Shown here: piece after piece, positions 7,606 through 14,443 of the stretch
How the letters are laid out: each line of letters opens with the position of its first letter
Position numbering within the stretch: the first letter of the stretch is position 1
Source of the DNA: Methylococcaceae bacterium
Lineage (GTDB): Bacteria; Pseudomonadota; Gammaproteobacteria; Methylococcales; Methylomonadaceae
Direction of reading: 5' to 3'
Length of the DNA: 14,443 nucleotides
Assembly: GCA_005779525.1 (NCBI GenBank)
Contig: SXIZ01000091.1
Coordinates: 1-14,443, forward strand
Translations under genes and position numbers: made by a program
Notes under the pieces: generated by a model
Databases searched by the model: none
The model's input: only the letters and a program-made list of their open reading frames with translations
Told to the model about the DNA's origin: nothing

Positions 7606-7718
7606 GGACTACTCTCCATTAATGTAGGTTTTAATATCCACTTGCGAGTGACCTGCAACTGCAAGCGTGCGCTAATTTAGCAAAAATTGGCTTAACCTAA
7701 GATTTATGCATAGATCAT

Positions 7719-8987
7719 TTGCGCAATACTTGTAATAATACGAGCACTTTAATAAGCCTTAGGTATTTCATTATTAAACCTCGAATTTTACTTGCTATCA
7801 GCGGGGGAATTGCCGCGTATAAATGCGCAGATTTGGTCAGATTGTTGGTCAAGCACGGCGCTGAAGTTAAGGTAGTCATGACCCGTGCCGCTCAGGAATT
7901 TATTACGCCCTTAACATTACAGGCTTTATCTGGCGGAACAGTACAAACAGAGCTGTTTTCAGCCGAGCAAGAAGCGCAGGCGATGGGCCATATTGCCTTG
8001 GCACGTTGGGCTGATATTCTGTTAATTGCTCCCGCTACCGCGCATGTGATTGCAAAATTAAGTCACGGTTTGGCAGATGACTTATTAAGTACCTTGTATT
8101 TGGTCGCCGAATGTCCGGTATATATCGCACCCGCGATGAATCAAGCAATGTGGCATAAAACGATTACTCAAGAGAATATTCAGCGTTTACAAGAAAACGG
8201 CGTTAAGATTATTGGCCCGGAAGCAGGCGAACAAGCATGTGGCGATGTCGGCTTAGGACGGATGTCAGAACCCGAAAGCATTTGCGCCCAGATATTCTCT
8301 AAAGCAGACCCTTGTTTGGCAGGTAAACATATTTTAATTACCGCAGGTCCTACCCGCGAAGCGATTGACCCTGTCCGCTACATTAGCAATCGAAGTTCTG
8401 GTAAAATGGGCTATGCGCTGGCCAATGCTGCACTACTTGCTGGAGCAAAGCAGGTCACCTTAATTAGTGGTCCAGTGAATCTCAGTGCAGCTCTCGGCAT
8501 CCAAGTCCACGCGGTTGAATCCGCTGCACAAATGTATACTAAAGTGATGGAGTTCGTTGCGCAATGCGATATTTTTATTGCCGCGGCGGCGGTGGCTGAC
8601 TATACCCCGCAAATGACTGAAGCGAGTAAAATTAAAAAACTCCATGCAGAAACATTGTTAACTTTACAAAAAACTCAAGACATTTTGGCGGCGGTGGCAA
8701 ACCTACCCAATCGACCGTTTACTGTTGGATTTGCAGCAGAAACAGATGATTTGGAGCGGTATGCTCTAGAAAAATTACACAAAAAAAAATTAGATTTGAT
8801 TGCCGCCAATTGGGTTGGGCAAGCACAAGGCGGTTTTGATCGGGATGAAAATGCGCTCCATGTCTATTGGCAAACAGGCAGCCAGAGTTTTGCAATGATG
8901 CCTAAAACGGAATTAGCGCAGCACTTAATTAAGCTTATCGCGGAAAAATTTAATGATGCAACAGCCCCTCAAAAATATCCAACTTAA
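7719..8987 (+). CDS. coaBC: Bifunctional phosphopantothenoylcysteine decarboxylase / phosphopantothenate-cysteine ligase
   Basis: This enzyme makes 4'-phosphopantetheine from 4'-phosphopantothenate in coenzyme A synthesis. The CoaC flavin domain comes first (ILLAISGGIAAYK), with catalytic His91 in MGHIALARWADI, Asn141 in APAMNQAMW and Cys174 in EQACGDVGLGRM. These equal E. coli His75, Asn125 and Cys158 with a constant offset of 16. The CoaB domain follows, with LITAGPTREAIDPVRYISNR, SSGKMG, AAAVADY and the KIKK motif near 304-307. The start is unusual. Read from TTG 7719 it has 422 residues, about 16 more than E. coli, and that TTG has no ribosome site. There is no ATG or GTG in frame between the upstream stop (7698) and the conserved core. 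An ATT at 7770, seven bases after TTAGG, would give 405 residues, matching the family. Dut overlaps its 3' end by 35 bases. Confidence 0.95.
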   Translation: MRNTCNNTSTLISLRYFIIKPRILLAISGGIAAYKCADLVRLLVKHGAEVKVVMTRAAQEFITPLTLQALSGGTVQTELFSAEQEAQAMGHIALARWADILLIAPATAHVIAKLSHGLADDLLSTLYLVAECPVYIAPAMNQAMWHKTITQENIQRLQENGVKIIGPEAGEQACGDVGLGRMSEPESICAQIFSKADPCLAGKHILITAGPTREAIDPVRYISNRSSGKMGYALANAALLAGAKQVTLISGPVNLSAALGIQVHAVESAAQMYTKVMEFVAQCDIFIAAAAVADYTPQMTEASKIKKLHAETLLTLQKTQDILAAVANLPNRPFTVGFAAETDDLERYALEKLHKKKLDLIAANWVGQAQGGFDRDENALHVYWQTGSQSFAMMPKTELAQHLIKLIAEKFNDATAPQKYPT

Positions 8988-9423
8988 AGTACTCGATGCA
9001 CGCTTGGGTACCACTATCCCATTACCGGAATATGCGACTGCGGGTGCCGCTGGCTTAGATTTACGCGCCTGTATCGAGCAGGATCTAGAACTGCAGGCCA
9101 ACGAAACCTTACTCATTCCAACGGGTCTGGCCATCCATATCGCCGATCCCAATTTAGCGGCAGTGATTTTGCCTCGCTCAGGCTTAGGCCATAAGCATGG
9201 GATAGTTTTGGGCAATTTGGTGGGTTTAATTGACGCGGATTATCAGGGACAAGTATTTATTTCCTGCTGGAATCGCAGTTCAAACACGTTCAAAATTAGT
9301 GTTGGCGAGCGGATTGCGCAATTAGTGTTTGTCCCGGTAGTACAGGTCAATTTTGAGCTAGTGCAAGAATTTGATGTCAGTGAGCGCGGTACAGGTGGCT
9401 TTGGGCATACTGGCCGACAATAG
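8953..9423 (+). CDS. dut: Deoxyuridine 5'-triphosphate nucleotidohydrolase (dUTPase)
   Basis: A 156-residue trimeric-type dUTPase that cleaves dUTP to dUMP and pyrophosphate, keeping uracil out of DNA and feeding thymidylate synthesis. All five family motifs are visible: AGAAGLDLRA (residues 30-39), PRSGLGHKHGIV (74-85), GNLVGLIDADYQGQ with catalytic Asp94 (87-100), GERIAQLVF (118-126), and the P-loop-like RGTGGFGHTG (145-154). It begins inside coaBC, at the first of two adjacent ATG codons (8953 or 8956), with only a weak GGA-containing site upstream, so translational coupling to coaBC is likely. algC follows 21 bases after the stop. The order coaBC-dut-algC-argB is that of Pseudomonas and relatives. 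Confidence 0.96.
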   Translation: MMQQPLKNIQLKVLDARLGTTIPLPEYATAGAAGLDLRACIEQDLELQANETLLIPTGLAIHIADPNLAAVILPRSGLGHKHGIVLGNLVGLIDADYQGQVFISCWNRSSNTFKISVGERIAQLVFVPVVQVNFELVQEFDVSERGTGGFGHTGRQ

Positions 9424-9444
9424 ACTTTCAAACTGAGGAGATCT

Positions 9445-11904
9445 ATGAAACGAATTTTTAGCATCATGGCTGCAATCGCCATGTTTATGATATTAAGCCT
9501 AGGCGGTATTTTACTGTGGTCATGCTATCAACAACTCAATCAAGCTAAGTTAGAAACGGCCAAAGTGACCGCAGAGGGTTTGGCCTCCAATCTTGCGGCC
9601 GAAGTCAATTTGTTACAACAATTAGTGAATACCCTCGCGCAATCTCCCGCCACGGTCACAGCACTCAGTAACGGAGAAGCCGCCCAATTGCAACAAGTCG
9701 CCGCGCAGTTGGAAAAATATATCCCCGGGGTCATGAAAGTGCGTTTACTGCCCCCCAATACCACCGAAATTGATAATTCCAGCCAGCCTGTAATGGGCTA
9801 CGCAGATTTGGATATGGTGCGCGAAAGCTTCACCACGCCGCAATTACCGGCAATTCATGACCAAGGCACTAATATGCATTTAGCAATTGTCGCCAGATGC
9901 GTTAAAAATAATTCTACCATAGGTATTGTGCTCGCCAGCATCAATACTGAAGCCATTTACAGCAAATTACAAAGTCTTAATCCCACCACGAGTTATCTAG
10001 GGTTGATGCAAGGCAATGTGGAATTGATGCAGCGTGGTCCGCTGTTGTTAAAAACTAAAGCGACCAATCAACTTAGCGTACCGCATACGCACTGGAATAT
10101 TTTCTATGGGAGTGACAGCAGTTTTGACTGGGCGGGAATGAGTCTGGATATCGGTTTACTGCTGTTGTTGCTCATCCTGACGGGCGTATTGTTGTACTTT
10201 GGTTTGCGGCAGACTGAGGCCGTGCTGTTAAGTGAGCAAGCTATTGTATTAAAAGCGATTAAGGAACTGGGTAATATCAAAGGTAAAACCCAATATGCGC
10301 CCATGCTAGAATCTACCCAAGCAATCATCAAAAACCTGCTGGAATACGAGCGTGTCACCCACAAAAGCCAGACTAAATTTGCAGGCGATTTAAAAGCCGA
10401 TACCCTGAATAATCTCTTGGAAGAAAATATGGATTTTCAAGAATTATTGCAAGCGCCTAAAAAAGCCGAAGCGAGCCCGACACGTGAATCGAAGCCGCTG
10501 AACATGCCTACACGCCCCCAGACTCCAAGCCAAGCCTCCGATATTTTTAGAGCGTATGATATTCGCGGGATCGTCGATAAAACGTTAACCAAAGACATCG
10601 TTTACAATATTGGAAGGGCTTTTGGTTCTGAAGCCAAAGAACAAGGCATTGCGCAAATTGTCATCGGTTACGATGGCAGAATCTCCAGCCCGGCGTTTGC
10701 CGAAGCTTTAGCCAAAGGGGTGATCACCGCTGGGGTCAATGTTATCGATATCGGTATGGTCCCGACCCCTTTGTTGTACTTCGCGGCCCAACAAATCGAA
10801 AGTCAAAGCGGCATTATGATTACAGGTAGCCATAATCCCGCACAGTATAATGGGCTAAAGTTGGTGTTAAAAAGTGTCACCTTAGCCGAAAATCAAATCC
10901 AAGCCCTCAAGCAGCGCATCCAACTAGAAGATTATATGACTGCGCATACGGGAACCATAGTACGTAATAACCGCTTTACTAATGATTATATTGGCGTTAT
11001 TTCGGACGACATTCATATCGTCCGTCCAATGAAGATAGTCATGGACTGCGGCAATGGGGTCACAGGTACGCTAGGGCCCGTGTTACTTAAAACCCTGGGT
11101 TGCACGGTCATTGAACTCTTTTGTGAGATTGATGGTAAATTTCCTAACCATCATCCAGATCCAAGTAAACCAGAAAACCTGCGCGATTTAATCGCCGCGG
11201 TACAACATTATCAAGCAGACTTAGGGGTTGCCTTTGATGGAGATGGTGACCGTTTAGGTGTCGTGGACTCTAAGGGCAATATCATTTGGCCTGATCGGCA
11301 AATGATGCTCTTTGCCAGTGAAGTCCTAAAGGCTAGACCCGGTTCGCCTGTGCTATTTGATGTCAAATGTTCCAATCATCTAGGTAAACAGATAACTGCA
11401 CATGGCGGTCAACCCATTATGTGGAAATCTGGACACTCACTGATGAAAGCCAAAATCAAAGAAACTGGAGCAAAATTGGCGGGCGAAATGAGTGGGCATA
11501 TATTCTTTAATGACCGTTGGTTTGGATTTGATGATGGCTTATATGCAGCCTCCCGCTTAGTCGAAATTTTATCAGCGGATGCGCGCAACAGTGCGGATGT
11601 ATTTGCTAGCTTTCCAGACAGCTTCAACACCCTAGAACTTAATGTTCCCCTACCCGAAGATGAAAAATTTCGGTTTATTGAAGCCTTTCGCAACACCGCA
11701 ACCTTTAAAAATGCCCAAATTACCAATATCGATGGATTTCGTGCAGAATTTGCCGATGGCTGGGGCTTAGTGCGCGCTTCCAACACCACACCGACCTTAG
11801 TGTTACGCTTTGAAGCCGACACCCCTGAAGCTTTGATACGTATTCAGACTGACTTCAAAACCCATTTACTCAATTTAAACCCTAATCTCCTATTACCTTT
11901 TTAA
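9445..11904 (+). CDS. algC: Phosphomannomutase/phosphoglucomutase AlgC with membrane-anchored N-terminal extension
   Basis: An 819-residue two-part protein. Residues 366-819 are a complete alpha-D-phosphohexomutase. They contain FRAYDIRGIV, the phosphoserine loop ITGSHNP with Ser462, the magnesium site DGDGDR (Asp598, Asp600, Asp602), the sugar-binding GEMSGH (Glu681, Ser683, His685), and the phosphate-binding RASNTTPTLVLRF near 777-789. It should interconvert mannose or glucose 6- and 1-phosphates for lipopolysaccharide and exopolysaccharide precursors. Residues 1-365 are an extension: a membrane helix at about 7-27, some 200 periplasmic residues resembling the sensor part of chemoreceptor-like proteins, a second helix at about 236-256, then a helical and Pro-rich linker. 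Similar long AlgC proteins occur in Pseudomonas; the role of the extension is not established. A strong AGGAG (9436-9440) sits 4 bases before the ATG, which supports this long start over a short cytosolic form. Confidence 0.94.
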   Translation: MKRIFSIMAAIAMFMILSLGGILLWSCYQQLNQAKLETAKVTAEGLASNLAAEVNLLQQLVNTLAQSPATVTALSNGEAAQLQQVAAQLEKYIPGVMKVRLLPPNTTEIDNSSQPVMGYADLDMVRESFTTPQLPAIHDQGTNMHLAIVARCVKNNSTIGIVLASINTEAIYSKLQSLNPTTSYLGLMQGNVELMQRGPLLLKTKATNQLSVPHTHWNIFYGSDSSFDWAGMSLDIGLLLLLLILTGVLLYFGLRQTEAVLLSEQAIVLKAIKELGNIKGKTQYAPMLESTQAIIKNLLEYERVTHKSQTKFAGDLKADTLNNLLEENMDFQELLQAPKKAEASPTRESKPLNMPTRPQTPSQASDIFRAYDIRGIVDKTLTKDIVYNIGRAFGSEAKEQGIAQIVIGYDGRISSPAFAEALAKGVITAGVNVIDIGMVPTPLLYFAAQQIESQSGIMITGSHNPAQYNGLKLVLKSVTLAENQIQALKQRIQLEDYMTAHTGTIVRNNRFTNDYIGVISDDIHIVRPMKIVMDCGNGVTGTLGPVLLKTLGCTVIELFCEIDGKFPNHHPDPSKPENLRDLIAAVQHYQADLGVAFDGDGDRLGVVDSKGNIIWPDRQMMLFASEVLKARPGSPVLFDVKCSNHLGKQITAHGGQPIMWKSGHSLMKAKIKETGAKLAGEMSGHIFFNDRWFGFDDGLYAASRLVEILSADARNSADVFASFPDSFNTLELNVPLPEDEKFRFIEAFRNTATFKNAQITNIDGFRAEFADGWGLVRASNTTPTLVLRFEADTPEALIRIQTDFKTHLLNLNPNLLLPF

Positions 11905-11920
11905 GCGGAATTTACCCTAA

Positions 11921-12817
11921 ATGATCAAAACCAAAGACGCTCATAAGATTGCGCATGTTTTAATTGAAGCCCTGCCCTATATCCAGCGCTTCAAAAATAA
12001 AACCGTCGTGGTGAAATTTGGCGGCAATGCCATGATTGATGAAAATCTTAAACAAAGTTTCGCCCGAGACATCGTCATGATGAAGCTGGTGGGTATCAAT
12101 CCTATCGTGGTCCACGGAGGCGGCCCTCAAATTGGAGATTTACTGAAACGCCTGGGCAAAACCTCTGAATTTGTTGACGGTATGCGCGTTACCGACAGTG
12201 AAACCATGGATGTCGTAGAAATGGTCTTAGGCGGTTTAGTCAACAAACAAATCGTCAACTTAATTAATCGCCATGGCGGTAAAGCCATCGGCTTGACGGG
12301 CAAGGATGGCGATTTAATCCATGCGCGTAAAATTAATATGACCCGCGCAATGCCCGAAAGCCAGTCCTCTGAAATTATCGATATCGGACATGTCGGCGAA
12401 GTACAAAGCATTGATCCCAGTGCGGTGGAAATGCTGGCTGCCAGTGATTTTATTCCGGTGATTGCCCCAATTGGCGTCGGTACTGACGGACATTCTTACA
12501 ATATCAACGCCGATCTAGTTGCAGGTAAAATGGCGGAAGTACTCAAAGCCGAAAAACTCATGCTGCTAACCAATATCCCCGGCATCTTGGACAAATCGGG
12601 ACAATTACTGACTGGCTTATCGATTTCGAATATTGAAGCCTTAATCGAAGACGGTACGATCTCAGGCGGCATGATCCCCAAAACCCGTTGTGCCATGGAA
12701 GCCTTGAAAGCCGGTGTTAACAGCGTACATATTATCGATGGTCGAGTGGAACATGCGGTATTACTGGAAATGTTCACCGACGAAGGGGTCGGCACCTTAT
12801 TACTGCGCAAGCGCTAA
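11921..12817 (+). CDS. argB: N-acetylglutamate kinase
   Basis: A 298-residue amino-acid kinase that phosphorylates N-acetyl-L-glutamate, the second step of arginine synthesis. The ATP-binding VVVKFGGNAM has Lys32, the substrate loop is VVHGGGPQIGDLL (63-75), and RVTD follows at 89-92. Further on are GLTGKDGDLI, NINADLVAGKMAEVL and ISGGMIPK. An N-terminal helix of about 25 residues before the core and the C-terminal EMFTDEGVGT are features of the arginine-inhibited, hexameric type (P. aeruginosa, T. maritima) and not of the E. coli type, so feedback inhibition by arginine is expected. It starts 16 bases after algC with only a weak GCGGA upstream. The next 377 bases hold no recognisable gene, so it is probably the last gene of the coaBC-dut-algC-argB run. 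Confidence 0.96.
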   Translation: MIKTKDAHKIAHVLIEALPYIQRFKNKTVVVKFGGNAMIDENLKQSFARDIVMMKLVGINPIVVHGGGPQIGDLLKRLGKTSEFVDGMRVTDSETMDVVEMVLGGLVNKQIVNLINRHGGKAIGLTGKDGDLIHARKINMTRAMPESQSSEIIDIGHVGEVQSIDPSAVEMLAASDFIPVIAPIGVGTDGHSYNINADLVAGKMAEVLKAEKLMLLTNIPGILDKSGQLLTGLSISNIEALIEDGTISGGMIPKTRCAMEALKAGVNSVHIIDGRVEHAVLLEMFTDEGVGTLLLRKR

Positions 12818-13194
12818 TCTTTAAACTAAATACAGCATGTGGCAAGAATAGAGCACGCGGAATTAGAGCCATTATTATTGTTTTTAGAACTGGTTTGCTT
12901 ACAGCGACTGTCATTCGTGTAATCATTTTTACTTTTTATAAGCTCAAAGAATATGGTTCTAAGTTGATATAACTGCAAAGCCGAACTGGGCTGGACTTAA
13001 AATAATCCGCGAAGATTTGAAAAAACGGCGATGTCAGATTTTATTTTGTTGAATGTTTGGGCATTTTTTGTAAACAGGAGTTTTCTGGCAAGCACTCGCT
13101 ATCAAACCCAACAATTTTTAATTCTCGGTAGTGGTTCGTATTGCGCTGATTTAGTTATGCTAACCTACCCGAATTGTAAAAGATTTATGCCTGA
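12818..13194. other. Gene-poor region between argB and vapC
   Basis: There is no recognisable gene, RNA or terminator in these bases. The only plus-strand frame of note runs from ATG 13031 to a TAA at 13201-13203, 57 codons and overlapping the vapC end; it resembles no family I know and has no ribosome site. A second stretch without a start codon (about 12822-12970, stop TAA) is open but hydrophobic and AT-driven. The base composition is more AT-rich than argB. It could be the scar of a lost gene, but nothing in it can be aligned by eye. Confidence 0.5.
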
Positions 13195-13596
13195 CTATTT
13201 ATAAGGCAGCGTTAATTGCTGACAGTTTAATACCTCAAACTCAGGATCTTTATGCACCAAGTACGCGCCCTGCAAGATTGCAGTCGCGGCAATCCAGGCA
13301 TCAGCAAGGGACAAAGTATGGCTAGCCTTAATTGCCGCAGCTTTTTCTAATAATGCCGCATCTTCATGCACCCATTCAATGGGCAGCGACAGACATTGTT
13401 GATAAGCCAAGCGCCCTTCCTGCTCATTTTCATCTTTCCAAACCCGATACAGTATTTCCAACAAAGACATAAAACAACCATAACACTGCACTTTTCCTTG
13501 CTGCGCAGCATACAGAATGTCAGCGACTTGATCAGCGCCTGGCTCATTATCTCTAAGTGTCAACAACGCTGATGTATCCAAAAGATAACGTTTCAT
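13195..13596 (-). CDS. vapC: VapC-like PIN-domain toxin
   Basis: A 133-residue PIN-domain protein, expected to be a magnesium-dependent ribonuclease that cuts RNA (tRNA or rRNA in known VapC toxins) when free of its antitoxin. The acidic active-site set is complete: Asp7 in YLLDTSALL, Glu47 in MSLLEILYR, Asp99 in LSLADAWIAATA and Asp117 in LVHKDPEF. The length is normal. Its ATG overlaps the stop of the antitoxin gene by four bases (13593-13596), so the two are translationally coupled. With every catalytic residue in place and no break, the toxin looks active. The RNA target cannot be read from the sequence. Confidence 0.9.
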   Translation of the reverse strand: MKRYLLDTSALLTLRDNEPGADQVADILYAAQQGKVQCYGCFMSLLEILYRVWKDENEQEGRLAYQQCLSLPIEWVHEDAALLEKAAAIKASHTLSLADAWIAATAILQGAYLVHKDPEFEVLNCQQLTLPYK

Positions 13597-13817
13597 TCTT
13601 GGCGCTGATCCTGATGTCGCTCGGCCAAAAGCCTAGCAACGGAGCCACCACTTCCTCGACCACGAAACGCTTTTATTGGATTACTTTTTACTGGTTTAAC
13701 GTGGATACCTGCAGCATCAACTATCCATTCCAAGCGATCTGCAGGCGATAAATGAAACTGTTGCCGAATTTCAGCGGGAATAACGGTTTGGCCGCGGGCG
13801 GAGATTGTACTTCTCAT
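13593..13817 (-). CDS. vapB: VapB-like antitoxin with AbrB/SpoVT DNA-binding domain
   Basis: A 74-residue protein. Residues 1-45 form a swapped-hairpin AbrB/MazE-type domain (STISARGQTVIPAEIRQQF, then LSPADRLEWIVDAAGIHVKP). The C-terminal tail, rich in Arg, Gly and Ser, is the part that in this family wraps around the PIN toxin. It should neutralise the downstream toxin and repress its own operon as a dimer or with the toxin. I chose the ATG at 13815-13817 because GAGG (13828-13825) lies 7 bases before it; a TTG two codons upstream (13823) is less likely. The repeats at 13832-13869 lie directly upstream and are candidate operators. Confidence 0.88.
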   Translation of the reverse strand: MRSTISARGQTVIPAEIRQQFHLSPADRLEWIVDAAGIHVKPVKSNPIKAFRGRGSGGSVARLLAERHQDQRQE

Positions 13818-13831
13818 TATCAAGCCTCAAA

Positions 13832-13869
13832 TGAATTACCGAATATAGCTAATAATTCACAACATAGCT
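13832..13869 (-). promoter_or_regulatory. Candidate vapBC operator: inverted and direct repeats
   Basis: Directly upstream of the vapB start lie two overlapping repeat systems (plus-strand reading). One is an inverted repeat TGAATTA (13832-13838) / TAATTCA (13853-13859), whose centres are 21 bases apart. The other is a direct repeat AATATAGCT (13842-13850) / AACATAGCT (13861-13869), 19 bases apart. On the minus strand the first direct repeat contains TATATT, a possible -10 box. Spacings near two helical turns suit binding by an AbrB-type dimer pair. Operator function is inference. Confidence 0.38.
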
Positions 13870-13948
13870 TTTGTCTAACTATCTACTCAAAGAATCCTCG
13901 GCACAACTTCGCCTAGGTGTACTGATAGCGTCTGCAAAATGATGGATA

Positions 13949-14197
13949 GATAAAGGGAGTTGGTTGTATCGACATTATGTTGTGATAGACCAATACAATG
14001 GGGTAATTTTAGCTGTCGACGACTTGGCAATAGATTCAGCAGGCGACATATTTACCCGTTAGCAATGACCATTGCATCCGCACAGGCATTTGGGATATGC
14101 GGTCGTATTTTACTTTTGCTAAAGCAGCGTGGTTTGTCCGCTGTTGTTTATCGCTGGCGTCATTCGTCAGTTACAAAAACGCCGAGCAGCGAAATAG
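13949..14197 (+). pseudogene. Remnant of a PepSY-associated membrane protein gene (C-terminal part, broken)
   Basis: Read from 13949 the frame gives DKGSWLYRHYVVIDQYNG, then VILAVDDLAIDSAGDIFTR. This matches the end of the second PepSY region of inner-membrane proteins that are often linked to iron or metal reduction and uptake. It is then broken. TAG (14060-14062) and TGA (14066-14068) stand where the family has Trp in a WQWPLH motif. One base is missing near 14078-14082, so the next part, QAFGICGRILLLL, continues in another frame. One extra base at 14122-14128 restores the first frame for VVCPLLFIAGVIRQLQKRR and a natural TAG stop at 14195-14197. Upstream a TGA at 13940 interrupts the frame, and no N-terminal half or start can be recognised. 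All lesions together rule out a working protein. The family call is from motif memory, not a search. Confidence 0.72.
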
Positions 14198-14443
14198 CAA
14201 CAAGCTTAATCATCCCACTCTTAAACGCAGCTCTATGGAGATAAAAACCCAAATCTTCACTTTTTCAGCCCAGGGCGAATGCTGCAAAGCGTATAAGCTC
14301 TGATGCAAAAAAAGATGGATTCTTATGGAGTTTTGGATGCAATAAATTGCGGTAAGGCAGATACTACTGCACTTCTAAGCATTACATTCAATTTGCTGTG
14401 AACAGAGACTTATAAAAACAAGAAGAAATAAAATTCCTGTTAC
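14198..14443. other. No recognisable gene at the right edge
   Basis: After the broken PepSY gene I see only very short frames, for example ATG 14303 to TGA 14401 (32 codons), which begins inside the stop of another short frame and has no family resemblance. The last 40 bases are A-rich. No hairpin followed by a T tract was found. Confidence 0.5.

Noticed and set aside
13031..13203. 57-codon plus-strand frame between argB and vapC
   Set aside because: No ribosome site, no recognisable family, and it runs into the 3' end of vapC on the other strand.
13960..14303. Two plus-strand frames of 68-94 codons at the right end as separate small genes
   Set aside because: Both are alternative frames over the broken PepSY gene; only short parts of one (QAFGICGRILLLL) carry the homology, in line with a frameshift.

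Overview
The window looks like chromosomal DNA of a gammaproteobacterium of moderate GC content. The main evidence is the run radC / coaBC - dut - algC - argB, an order known from Pseudomonas and relatives, with an AlgC-type phosphomannomutase that carries a long membrane-anchored N-terminal extension. Outer-membrane porins ending in Phe show a Gram-negative envelope. I cannot name a genus from sequence alone.

Layout. Positions 1-1563 (+) hold the 3' end of a family 3 glycoside hydrolase and a fucose/glucose-type MFS sugar permease, which suggests a beta-glucoside utilisation locus extending off the left edge. A cysteine glutathione peroxidase (-) and a small exported protein of unknown function (+) follow. 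Positions 2782-6743 (-) hold two paralogous two-gene units, each a porin followed by a small exported protein with a periplasmic-binding-protein-like fold. Between the units lies what reads as a decayed third copy of the small gene. Positions 6931-12817 are core genome: radC on the minus strand, then divergent coaBC, dut, algC and argB, closely packed (a 35-nt overlap, then gaps of 21 and 16 nt). They cover coenzyme A synthesis, dUTP removal, sugar-phosphate interconversion for surface polysaccharide, and arginine synthesis. After a gene-poor stretch comes a vapBC toxin-antitoxin pair (-) with repeats in its leader. The right end holds a broken remnant of a PepSY-associated membrane protein gene and about 250 bases with nothing recognisable.

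No RNA gene, CRISPR array, insertion sequence or convincing rho-independent terminator was found. The most interesting parts are the amplified porin/small-binding-protein module with its hidden third copy, the start of coaBC (no ATG or GTG available; TTG or ATT), and the decayed PepSY gene, whose lesions can be read base by base.
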